DNA of 6,936 nt from Desulfurococcales archaeon (GCA_015521095.1 WAOU01000043.1:1-6936), one strand, 5' to 3'; counted from the first letter of the stretch, positions 1 through 5,930 are shown. Translations and numbers: made by a program. Notes: generated by a model from the letters alone, not told the origin.

Positions 1-514
1 CGAGGATCTGGAAGATGAAGCCGCCGTGCATCCTGGGGTCTATTACCAGGCCTGCAGTGTTGAATGGGTCTGCGAATATCTTGAAGAGAGGCATGTTAAA
101 AGCTCCTGGCTCTGTTTTATCGGCCATGAATATTATAATGGGCTCAGCAGGTCTCTCCTCTATTTCCATCTCAGCGACTCCTGGACCCAATCCTCTTATA
201 TTACCTGAGAATGCGTCTGAGAGGAGGTCTTGGCCGGCCGCGTAGAGCCCTAGCTCCTTGGCTACTTTGGCTGCTTCGCTGAAAGCGTTCCATGCCAACT
301 CATGTATCTCTGTGCTGTCTTCTCCCTTGTTATGAGTCATTACAAGCTGTAGATCGTCTCCCACGTGTGTAACGTAGAAGTCTTTTATAACCCCGTTCCT
401 CTTGGCTTCAACAAGTACTTTTGACGCTGCTGCAAGCGTGTCCGGGTGAGTGATGTGGTGTCCGGCGAGGGATCCTATGTCTGCTTTTATTACACTGATT
501 GTGGTTTTCACCAT
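1..514 (-). CDS. fbp: Fructose-1,6-bisphosphate aldolase/phosphatase (type V), N-terminal part, cut by window edge
   Basis: This is the first 171 codons of the bifunctional archaeal FBP aldolase/phosphatase. The enzyme joins DHAP and glyceraldehyde-3-phosphate and then removes the C1 phosphate, giving fructose-6-phosphate in gluconeogenesis in the cytoplasm. The frame is open to the left edge, so the 3' half (about 200 codons in the family) is missing, including the aldolase Schiff-base lysine region. Visible family hallmarks are the N-terminal SVIKADIGSLAGHH (residues 7-20) and THVGDD (49-54), which carry metal-binding Asp12, His19, Asp53 and Asp54. Further hallmarks are AAGQDLLSDAFSGN (92-105), GLGPGVAEME (108-117), FMADKTEPGA (129-138, with Asp132 and Lys133) and DPFNTAGL. 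The metal-ligand assignments follow the known Sulfolobus structure. The ATG at 514 aligns with the conserved start and is preceded by AGGGGATGAT (521-530), 6 nt away. The gene lies 72 bp downstream of ABCE1 on the same strand and may be co-transcribed or have its own promoter. Confidence 0.95.
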   Translation of the reverse strand, partial: MVKTTISVIKADIGSLAGHHITHPDTLAAASKVLVEAKRNGVIKDFYVTHVGDDLQLVMTHNKGEDSTEIHELAWNAFSEAAKVAKELGLYAAGQDLLSDAFSGNIRGLGPGVAEMEIEERPAEPIIIFMADKTEPGAFNMPLFKIFADPFNTAGLVIDPRMHGGFIFQIL

Positions 515-544
515 AAGAACATCATCCCCTCTTTAGGTGTCTGT

Positions 545-575
545 TTTCTTAAATTACATGGGAGAGTTATAATTG
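545..575 (-). promoter_or_regulatory. Possible promoter of the FBP aldolase/phosphatase gene
   Basis: The 72-bp gap between ABCE1 and the fbp start is AT-rich. Read on the minus strand it holds two weak TATA-like stretches, AATTATAACT (565-574) and TAATTTAAG (548-556). The first would start transcription about 30 nt before the ATG, the second about 12 nt before it. Neither is a strong match, so readthrough from ABCE1 is an equally good explanation. Confidence 0.3.
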
Positions 576-586
576 TAATTTCATAG

Positions 587-2398
587 TTACTCGTAGTAGT
601 ACTCGCCCTTTGCTTTCTGCATTCTATCCAGGTAGCTTCCTTCCTTGTTGACTCTCGGCCTCCCGGTGTCCGGGTCTCTTCTGAAGGTTACTCCGAGGTC
701 TCGGAGAAACATGTTCATTCCTTCTCTAAGGGGCAAGGGTTGGCTGGCACGGCCTTCGTATCCGGGTTCGCCTAGTATAACTATTAGTTTATCACTGACA
801 TAGTCCTCCAACACGACGTCATGCTCTACTACGAAAGCCGCGACTTCCCTGGTCTCGGTGAGGCGTCTGATTGTTTTCGCCACGGTTAGCCTTTCTTCTA
901 CGTCTAGATAGGCTGATGGCTCGTCTAGGAGGTATATGTCTGCTTCCATAGCTAGTGTCTGTGCAACCGCGAGTTTCTGCAGTTCACCACCACTCAGGTC
1001 GCTGACCTGTCTATCGAAGAGTCTATCCAGCCTGAGTTTTTTGACGAGCTCAATGTAGAGCCAGCTTCCGGGAGCTACCGCCTGCGGGTTTGCGTTTCTG
1101 AGTACATCGTATACTGTGCCCTGGTAGTCCTCGCTCTTTATGTACTGTGGTTTATAGCTTATCTTGTAGTCTCCTAGAACTGCAACATAGCCATTGCTTG
1201 GTTTTATCTTGCCTGCTATAGTGTTAACCAGTGTTGTTTTACCGATACCGTTCGGGCCGATTATTCCGATTACTTCACCTTTGAATATTTTGCCCGGTTC
1301 GGCTAGTAGTCTGAAGGAGCCTCTCCTGACTTCCAGGTCGCTCCACTCTAGATATGGTATAGGCTTGGTTTCTTTCTCCTGTGTAGGCGTATAGGCACGG
1401 AATCTTATTGGTTCTTTCCTAATCCTCATATTTTCTGTCGGAAGGAAGCCGTCTAGGAAGTAGTTTATCCCGTTTCTCACTCCATAGGGCACTGATACTA
1501 TCCCGTATACGCCTGGTTCACCATATATAATGGATATGTTGTCTGATAGATAGTCTAGAACAGCTAAATCGTGTTCAACAACTATATAGTACTTGTTTTC
1601 CTTCAATTCCCTTCTTATAATTTTTGAAACCCTTATCCTTTCCCTGACATCTAGATAGCTACTAGGCTCGTCGAAAATGTAAACATCCGCGTCTTTACTG
1701 AGAACCGCGGCGATAAGGAGTTTCTGGAGCTCCCCTCCACTGATTTTCTTCACACTCCTATCCTTAATCTTATCCAGTCCCAGCTCTCTGGCAAATTCAT
1801 TAGCCACCCCCCTCTCATCCGCTTTTTCTAGAAGTTCCCCGACTGTCCCCTTCAAATACTTAGCAAGTAGATCCACATACTGTATTTTATGAGCAACCTT
1901 TAGTTTCCGGTCGGCTATGCTTTTCAGGTAGTTCTGGAGTTCCGAGCCTCTGAACTTCCTAATTATCTCATCCCAGTCAGGAGGGTTCTCTACTCTGCCT
2001 AGATTGGGTTTTATTTCGCCCGCAAGAATCTTTATGGCCGTCGTTTTACCAGTCCCGTTTTTGCCTATCAAGCCCAGCACTTGACCCCGTTTTGGAACAG
2101 GTAACTTGTATAGTTTGAATCCGTTAACACCGTACCTGTGGACCGCGTTTTCCTCCAGTTCAGATGGTAGATTTACGATCGATATTGCCTTGAAAGGACA
2201 TTTACGGACACATATACCGCATCCTATGCAAGTATCTTCGTATATCACAGGTTTATTCTTAAGCTCAGGCTTAGCTTCTATAGCTTTAGTCTTCCCAGTC
2301 CGGTTAATAGGGCAGAACACTATGCACTCATGATGACACTTCGTGGGTTTACATGAATCATAGTCTATTACAGCTATCCTTGTTGCACCGCCTGCCAT
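587..2398 (-). CDS. abce1: ABCE1/Rli1, twin-ATPase ribosome recycling factor with Fe-S domain
   Basis: A 603-residue ABC-class ATPase that splits the ribosome into subunits after termination, working with aRF1/aPelota, and acts in the cytoplasm. It is full length for the family (about 590-610). The N-terminal ferredoxin-like domain has eight cysteines in two [4Fe-4S] sets: Cys16, 21, 25 and 29, then Cys57, 60, 63 and 67, each ending in CP. NBD1 has Walker A GKNGTGKTT (112-120), a Q-loop near Gln173, signature SGGELQ (220-225), Walker B ending DEPSSYLD (243-250) and H-loop VEHD (274-277). NBD2 has Walker A GPNGIGKTT (381-389), a Q-loop near Gln418, signature SGGELQ (469-474), Walker B DEPSAYLD (about 492-499) and VEHD (524-527). 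There are no membrane segments, as expected for ABCE. The insertion between Walker A and the signature of NBD1 (about 138-170) fits the family's helix-loop-helix. The ATG at 2398 has AGGGTG at 2408-2413, 9 nt upstream. The ORF is intact, with no missing catalytic residue. Confidence 0.98.
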   Translation of the reverse strand: MAGGATRIAVIDYDSCKPTKCHHECIVFCPINRTGKTKAIEAKPELKNKPVIYEDTCIGCGICVRKCPFKAISIVNLPSELEENAVHRYGVNGFKLYKLPVPKRGQVLGLIGKNGTGKTTAIKILAGEIKPNLGRVENPPDWDEIIRKFRGSELQNYLKSIADRKLKVAHKIQYVDLLAKYLKGTVGELLEKADERGVANEFARELGLDKIKDRSVKKISGGELQKLLIAAVLSKDADVYIFDEPSSYLDVRERIRVSKIIRRELKENKYYIVVEHDLAVLDYLSDNISIIYGEPGVYGIVSVPYGVRNGINYFLDGFLPTENMRIRKEPIRFRAYTPTQEKETKPIPYLEWSDLEVRRGSFRLLAEPGKIFKGEVIGIIGPNGIGKTTLVNTIAGKIKPSNGYVAVLGDYKISYKPQYIKSEDYQGTVYDVLRNANPQAVAPGSWLYIELVKKLRLDRLFDRQVSDLSGGELQKLAVAQTLAMEADIYLLDEPSAYLDVEERLTVAKTIRRLTETREVAAFVVEHDVVLEDYVSDKLIVILGEPGYEGRASQPLPLREGMNMFLRDLGVTFRRDPDTGRPRVNKEGSYLDRMQKAKGEYYYE

Positions 2399-2438
2399 AC
2401 ACTAATACACCCTGATTGCCTATGGTTTACTTTGAGTA

Positions 2439-2448
2439 GAAAATAAAG
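2439..2448 (-). promoter_or_regulatory. TATA box of ABCE1
   Basis: Read on the minus strand this is CTTTATTTTC, a good crenarchaeal TATA-like element about 46 bp before the ABCE1 start codon. It predicts a transcript start near 2418 and a leader of about 20 nt containing the AGGGTG ribosome-binding site. It diverges from the sRNA promoter at 2471-2480. Confidence 0.55.
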
Positions 2449-2470
2449 AGGATCTCCATGCGGCTACAAC

Positions 2471-2480
2471 CATATTTATT
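2471..2480 (+). promoter_or_regulatory. TATA box of the candidate C/D sRNA
   Basis: CATATTTATT, preceded by an A/C-rich BRE-like stretch (CAACC), is a plausible archaeal TATA element on the plus strand. About 25 bp downstream it predicts a transcript start near 2500, only 10 nt before the terminal stem of the sRNA at 2510. That position suits an independently transcribed small RNA. The same AT-rich block read backwards could also serve ABCE1, so its assignment is not unique. Confidence 0.5.
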
Positions 2481-2509
2481 GCCTCAAACCCAGTAAACCC
2501 ATGGAGTTA

Positions 2510-2574
2510 GAGGCTATGATGTGTGGTGACGGCACTGAATACTGGGATGTTGACAGGACATGATCCTGAGCCTC
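2510..2574 (+). ncRNA. C/D box guide sRNA (candidate, double guide)
   Basis: All parts of an archaeal C/D box methylation guide are present in order. The terminal stem is GAGGC (2510-2514) pairing perfectly with GCCTC (2570-2574). Box C is ATGATGT (2516-2522, consensus RTGATGA). Guide 1 is 12 nt (2523-2534). Box D' is CTGA (2535-2538), followed by an 8-nt spacer. Box C' is ATGTTGA (2547-2553, one mismatch). Guide 2 is 12 nt (2554-2565), and box D is CTGA (2566-2569). C to D spans 54 nt, typical of the class, and both guides have the canonical 12-nt length. Such RNAs bind L7Ae, Nop5 and fibrillarin and direct 2'-O-methylation of the target base paired to the fifth guide position upstream of D or D'. 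By that rule the targets would be TGCCGTCACCAC (fifth base, G) and GATCATGTCCTG (fifth base, A). I could not place either in an rRNA or tRNA from memory. No protein gene lies here, and an upstream TATA element is well spaced. Confidence 0.75.
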
Positions 2575-2593
2575 CCAATAAAGCTTCCAACCG

Positions 2594-3079
2594 TTAAAGC
2601 ATATTGAGGTAGTTCCTCACCACGTTTACTAGGCTCTCCAGTGCTTCCTGGTCAAGCACGGGTTCCCCGCATTCTTTGGGTGTTTCAGGAGGTTTAGGCA
2701 AGAACCGCGTGCCGGGGTGTTCCCCGGCATGTATTATGCAAACGTTAAAGAAGCCTCTTTCAGTTACTTGCTCTCTAATACTATCGAATAAACGCTTTAT
2801 TTGGGATTCGCCGTAAAGAATGGACAGTGCCTGTAAGTCTACTGTTTTCATCCTATTCCTTCCCAACCGGAAAGAGTCTATTGCATGGATAAATGCCGAC
2901 AAACACTGCAAGGGATGGAATTCCACAGGAGACACTATTAGAAGAGTATCATCTTTTCTCTCTAACTGTTTCACCTTATCTATAAATCTATCATAATCAA
3001 GTAGTGAACCTTTAACAGGCCATTGCACAATTTTGAAATAAGTATCCCCCATTTTCACTATGCTGCATTTCACGGTCAT
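2594..3079 (-). CDS. cgi121: Cgi121-like protein, probable KEOPS complex subunit
   Basis: A 161-residue protein that resembles the Cgi121/TPRKB subunit of KEOPS, the complex that makes t6A37 on ANN-decoding tRNAs; in other organisms Cgi121 helps bind the tRNA. The match is to the family pattern, not a search. Residues 58-70 hold a helix of the type LSAFIHAIDSF, followed by GRNRMKT (73-79) and LSILYGESQI (85-94), which correspond to the conserved G-x-N and L-x-G-x-x-QI segments of Cgi121. Between about residues 118 and 145 there is a Pro- and Gly-rich stretch (PGTR, PKPPETPKECGEP) that I would not expect in a minimal Cgi121; it may be a loop insertion. The ATG overlaps the stop of the upstream fusion gene as ATGA (3076-3079), so translation is probably coupled. 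The nearest GAGGT (3095-3099) is 15 nt away, weaker than coupling. No membrane segment or signal is visible. Confidence 0.65.
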   Translation of the reverse strand: MTVKCSIVKMGDTYFKIVQWPVKGSLLDYDRFIDKVKQLERKDDTLLIVSPVEFHPLQCLSAFIHAIDSFRLGRNRMKTVDLQALSILYGESQIKRLFDSIREQVTERGFFNVCIIHAGEHPGTRFLPKPPETPKECGEPVLDQEALESLVNVVRNYLNML

Positions 3080-3819
3080 CCGAGTTCACGCTTTACCTCG
3101 TTTTTCTCCCATGGGAATACTATCCATTTAGTAGAGCTAGCCCCGTAGTAGTCGGGGATAAACGTGCTCCAAGGCTTTATGTAAAGTGTGGCTGTCTTTA
3201 TCTGCTCTGGACCGTATAGATTTATAGCGCTGAGAGCTACTTGGAGGCTTTTACCAGTATCCGATACATCATCCACTATTAAGACGTTCTTCTCGGATAC
3301 GTCGAGGGTTAGAGGCTGCCTTATAACAGGTTTGTGACGGGTTTCACCAGGTCTCTGGTAGAACATTACTTCTATTATGCCAAGGTCTCTAACACCCAAG
3401 TAATCTGCTATGATTCTAGCGGGTACAATGCCTCCTCTCATTATGCCTACTATGACGTCTGCCTTGTAGCCGTCTTTCATTATCTTTGAAGCTATCAGCT
3501 CAGAATACCTGTCTATTTCATTCCAGGTAACATACTGAAGTTCTATCCCTCCATGACTGATGGGTATAAAAGACACCTCTACCGTGTCTCTAAATGTTTG
3601 ATTCTTACTGTAAACCCTGTAGTCCTTACCGTTCACGAAGACTATTATGTCATGTCTGGGCTCTCCGTCCTTCATATATTTCCCTAGTAATTCGTTTTTC
3701 GCGAGAGTTTCAAGGATGCCCTGCAGTGATAGATGATCGCTTTCCTGTAACTCTATAGTTATAGAGTCCTTTCCTACCTCATGTTTTAATTGCCCTAATA
3801 GTCTGACCTTTATGTCCAT
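3076..3819 (-). CDS. Urm1/MoaD-like beta-grasp domain fused to a phosphoribosyltransferase
   Basis: A 247-residue two-domain protein. Residues 1-91 look like a ubiquitin-like beta-grasp domain of the MoaD/ThiS/Urm1 group: an opening strand (KVRLLGQL), a helix (about 31-45), a strand (DIIVFVNGKDY, 57-67) and a closing VEVSFIPISHGG (80-91). The ending resembles the FISTLHGG end of Urm1. In free family members the Gly-Gly is the C-terminus, activated by an E1-like enzyme; here it continues directly into a second domain. Residues 92-247 are a type I phosphoribosyltransferase of the purine/xanthine class: YVTWNEIDRYSELIA, IVGIMRGGIVPARIIADYLG (124-142, pyrophosphate-loop region) and the PRPP motif VLIVDDVSDTGKS (179-191). 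The substrate base cannot be read from the sequence. The ATG at 3819 follows GGGGTC (3826-3831) by 6 nt. eS17 lies 75 bp upstream, and the Cgi121-like gene overlaps downstream. Both domains look intact, with no in-frame start near the junction, so I take the fusion as real. Confidence 0.8.
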   Translation of the reverse strand: MDIKVRLLGQLKHEVGKDSITIELQESDHLSLQGILETLAKNELLGKYMKDGEPRHDIIVFVNGKDYRVYSKNQTFRDTVEVSFIPISHGGIELQYVTWNEIDRYSELIASKIMKDGYKADVIVGIMRGGIVPARIIADYLGVRDLGIIEVMFYQRPGETRHKPVIRQPLTLDVSEKNVLIVDDVSDTGKSLQVALSAINLYGPEQIKTATLYIKPWSTFIPDYYGASSTKWIVFPWEKNEVKRELG

Positions 3820-3894
3820 TGAATTGACCCCTTTCGAGGAAGGAACCCGGGTAATAGACTGTTATTATTAGATAGATTAGGGGTACTAAGAGGA

Positions 3895-4095
3895 TTACTG
3901 CTCCTTCTTCTTAAGTATTTTGACTAGATGCGTTATATATCCCGCTATCCTATTCCTGACCCGTTTTGACTGATACTCTATTAGCTGGTCTACTATTTTT
4001 TTGTTCTCCTCGAAACTGTCTGTGAAAATATCCGGGTACTTCGTTAACAGTTTTCTGGCCGTCCTTTTCACTACTGTAGGTCTGACCTTACCCAT
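3895..4095 (-). CDS. rps17e: Small ribosomal subunit protein eS17
   Basis: A 66-residue protein of the archaeal/eukaryotic eS17 family, a small-subunit protein absent from bacteria. The family signature is clear along the whole length: MGKVRPTVVKRTA at the N-terminus, LLTKYPDIFTDSFEENKKIV in the middle, and SKRVRNRIAGYITHL near the C-terminus, with a basic lysine-rich tail. Length is normal for archaeal eS17 (about 60-70). I place the start at the ATG at 4095. The upstream in-frame GTG at 4104 would add three residues, but that GTG is part of GAGGTG (4102-4107), which is the ribosome-binding site 6 nt before the ATG. The family also starts at MG-x-VRP. The gene is divergent from the thermosome gene and is probably first in a unit with the fusion and Cgi121-like genes, 75 bp away. 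Confidence 0.95.
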   Translation of the reverse strand: MGKVRPTVVKRTARKLLTKYPDIFTDSFEENKKIVDQLIEYQSKRVRNRIAGYITHLVKILKKKEQ

Positions 4096-4101
4096 CTTAT
4101 A

Positions 4102-4107
4102 CACCTC
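4102..4107 (-). promoter_or_regulatory. Ribosome-binding site that fixes the eS17 start
   Basis: GAGGTG on the minus strand lies 6 nt before the ATG at 4095. It is a strong match to the archaeal anti-Shine-Dalgarno and contains the in-frame GTG at 4104 that an automatic caller might choose as the start. Its position argues for the ATG. Confidence 0.8.
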
Positions 4108-4130
4108 AATGTGCGGCTATTGAGTTACAT

Positions 4131-4143
4131 GGTTTTTATTTGT
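4131..4143 (-). promoter_or_regulatory. Probable TATA region of eS17
   Basis: Read on the minus strand this is ACAAATAAAAACC, an A-rich TATA-like element about 40 bp before the eS17 ATG, predicting a transcript start near 4112. A second candidate, TATTATTATAGG, lies at 4170-4181. Neither matches the consensus as well as the thermosome box does. Confidence 0.4.
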
Positions 4144-4185
4144 AACTCTGTCTTTCAACGATTGGTTGAGCCTATAATAATATGA

Positions 4186-4199
4186 GAAAACTTTATATA
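4186..4199 (+). promoter_or_regulatory. Strong BRE/TATA promoter of the thermosome gene
   Basis: GAAAA (4186-4190, BRE) runs straight into CTTTATATA (4191-4199), the best archaeal core promoter in the window. It predicts a transcript start near 4220 and a leader of about 34 nt. Its strength fits an abundant chaperonin. Confidence 0.8.
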
Positions 4200-4216
4200 G
4201 AAGCCATTTTACATGG

Positions 4217-4239
4217 TTTTACGTGAAGCACACGTAGGA
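4217..4239 (+). promoter_or_regulatory. Palindrome/hairpin at the thermosome transcript start
   Basis: TACGTG (4220-4225) and CACGTA (4231-4236) form a perfect 6-bp inverted repeat around a 5-nt loop. In RNA it extends by two U-G pairs and one U-A pair outward to 4217-4239. It begins at the predicted start site and ends 1 nt before the ribosome-binding site. It could be a repressor operator or a leader hairpin affecting translation; the sequence does not decide. Confidence 0.45.
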
Positions 4240-4240
4240 A

Positions 4241-4247
4241 GGGGTGA
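4241..4247 (+). promoter_or_regulatory. Ribosome-binding site of the thermosome gene
   Basis: GGGGTGA lies 6 nt before the ATG at 4254. A second in-frame ATG at 4260 would be 12 nt away, so the first ATG is preferred. Confidence 0.8.
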
Positions 4248-4253
4248 CAGAAT

Positions 4254-5897
4254 ATGGCTATGGAACCTACTGGAATACCGGTAATTATCCTAAAGGAGGG
4301 AACCCAGAGAACAGCTGGAAGAGACGCTCTCCGCGCAAACATAATGGCTGTTAGAGCAATATCAGAAATGCTCAAAACAACCTACGGGCCGAAAGGCATG
4401 GATAAAATGCTAGTAGACAGCCTAGGAGATATAACAATAACGAACGACGGTGCAACAATCCTAGACAAAATGGACATCCAGCACCCTGCTGCAAAGATGA
4501 TAGTCCAAATATCAAAAGGCCAGGACGAAGAGGCTGGAGACGGCACTAAAACTGCAGTCATTCTATCCGGCGAGCTACTAAAACAAGGCGAACTCCTACT
4601 CGACAAAGGCATACACCCAACAGTTATAATATCAGGCTACAAGAAAGCACTGGAAGAAGCTGTTAAGACCATAAATGAAATATCCGAGAAAATAGACATC
4701 AACGACGACGAAAAGCTACTCCTGATAGCGAAGACGAGCTTGAACAGCAAGGCCGTTCACGGAGCTAGAGAGCACTTGGCTAAGATAGCTGTAGAGGCTG
4801 TCAAAAAGGTCGCGGAGAAGAGGGGAGAAGACGGCTATTGGTATGTTGACTTAGACAATATTCAAATAATAAAGAAGCACGGTGGAGGAATACTAGACAC
4901 AAAGCTCATCCACGGTATAGTAATCGACAAAGAGGTAGTCCATCCGGGCATGCCTAAGAGGGTTGAGAAAGCCAAGATAGCCCTACTAGATGCTCCACTA
5001 GAAATAGAGAAGCCTGAGATAGACGCTGAAATCAGGATAAACGATCCAACTCTATTCGACAAGTTCTTCGAGGAGGAAGAGAAGATACTAAAGGAAATGG
5101 TTGACAAGATAGCTGCTACAGGCGCTAATGTAGTGATAACACAGAAGGGTATTGACGATGTTGCACAGCACTTCCTAGCCAAGAAGGGCATAATGGCTGT
5201 GAGAAGGGTGAAGAGGAGCGACATAGAGAAAATAGCAAGGGCTACTGGCGCCAGGATTGTAAGCAACATCGAAGATCTGAAACCAGAGGACCTCGGTGAA
5301 GCTGATCTCGTAGAGGAGAGGAAGGTTGGAGACGACAAGATGATATTCATAGAAGGCGCGAAGAACCCGAAGAGCGTCACAATACTCATCAGGGCGGGAC
5401 TCGAGAGAATGGTGGAAGAGGCAGATAGGGCAATACACGATGCTCTAAGCGCAGTAGCAGACGCTATTAGGGATGGGAAGATTGTCGCAGGTGCAGGAGC
5501 CACTGAGACAGAGATAGCTAAGAGGCTAAGGGAGCTAGCACCTAGAATAGGAGGTAAGGAGCAGCTCGCTATAGAGTACTTCGCAAGAGCCGTTGAAGCA
5601 TTACCGGCCGTGCTTGCCGAGAACGCCGGCCTAGACCCCATAGAAACACTGATGAAGCTGAGGGCGGCCCACGAGGATCCAAGCAAGAAATTCTACGGAA
5701 TAGACATTACAACTGGAGACGTAGTCGACGTGACCAGCAAAGGTATAATAGAGCCTGCTAGAATAAAGGCTAATGCTCTAAAAGCCGCTACAGAAGCTGC
5801 TACAATGGTTCTCAGAATAGACGATGTAATAGCGGCTAGTAGGACAAAGGAGGAAGAGAGCAAGAAGCCTGAAGAGTCCGGTGGAGAAGAAGACTGA
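4254..5897 (+). CDS. ths: Thermosome subunit (group II chaperonin)
   Basis: A 547-residue subunit of the archaeal group II chaperonin, the ATP-driven double-ring chamber that refolds proteins in the cytoplasm. Length is typical (540-560). Equatorial nucleotide-binding motifs are [11 protein letters not shown] (42-52), [10 protein letters not shown] (64-73), GDGTKT (95-100), the catalytic Asp396 in [17 protein letters not shown] after it, and [11 protein letters not shown] near the C-terminus. Intermediate and apical domains lie between about 145 and 400, with the family segments [24 protein letters not shown] and the lid-containing KFFEEEEK region. The charged C-terminal tail EESGGEED lacks the GGM repeats of some thermosomes. 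Which paralogue it is (alpha, beta or gamma) cannot be told without comparison. A strong TATA box, a palindrome and a 12-bp repeat lie upstream, suggesting regulated expression, probably by heat, though that is inference. It is divergent from eS17. Confidence 0.98.
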   Translation: MAMEPTGIPVIILKEGTQRTAGRDALRANIMAVRAISEMLKTTYGPKGMDKMLVDSLGDITITNDGATILDKMDIQHPAAKMIVQISKGQDEEAGDGTKTAVILSGELLKQGELLLDKGIHPTVIISGYKKALEEAVKTINEISEKIDINDDEKLLLIAKTSLNSKAVHGAREHLAKIAVEAVKKVAEKRGEDGYWYVDLDNIQIIKKHGGGILDTKLIHGIVIDKEVVHPGMPKRVEKAKIALLDAPLEIEKPEIDAEIRINDPTLFDKFFEEEEKILKEMVDKIAATGANVVITQKGIDDVAQHFLAKKGIMAVRRVKRSDIEKIARATGARIVSNIEDLKPEDLGEADLVEERKVGDDKMIFIEGAKNPKSVTILIRAGLERMVEEADRAIHDALSAVADAIRDGKIVAGAGATETEIAKRLRELAPRIGGKEQLAIEYFARAVEALPAVLAENAGLDPIETLMKLRAAHEDPSKKFYGIDITTGDVVDVTSKGIIEPARIKANALKAATEAATMVLRIDDVIAASRTKEEESKKPEESGGEED

Positions 5898-5930
5898 GAT
5901 CCTTCAATTTCATCTTCGCACATAATACCA

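Larger units (their letters stand above)
4125..4220 (+). repeat. 12-bp direct repeat flanking the divergent promoter region (4125-4136 and 4209-4220)
   Basis: TTACATGGTTTT occurs twice, perfectly and in the same orientation, with an 84-bp period (start to start). Copy 1 overlaps the eS17 TATA region; copy 2 sits at the predicted thermosome transcript start. The rest of the 84 bp is not repeated, so this is two isolated motifs and not a tandem duplication. It may be a regulator site or chance in AT-rich DNA. Confidence 0.6.

Noticed and set aside
15..245. Short open frames on the plus strand at 15-245 and 26-208
   Set aside because: They lie antisense to the clearly conserved FBP aldolase/phosphatase, and their translations resemble no family.
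2329..2335. ATGATGA resembling a C box on the plus strand
   Set aside because: It lies inside the ABCE1 coding region, and no CTGA box follows at the right distance.
4096..4104. GTG start at 4104 for eS17
   Set aside because: The GTG is part of the GAGGTG ribosome-binding site, and the family begins at the ATG at 4095.
4862..5686. Long open frame (274 codons) on the minus strand inside the thermosome gene
   Set aside because: It is an antisense shadow. The Ser/Ala/Ile-rich, low-complexity translation follows from the codon bias of the thermosome strand, and there is no promoter or ribosome-binding site.
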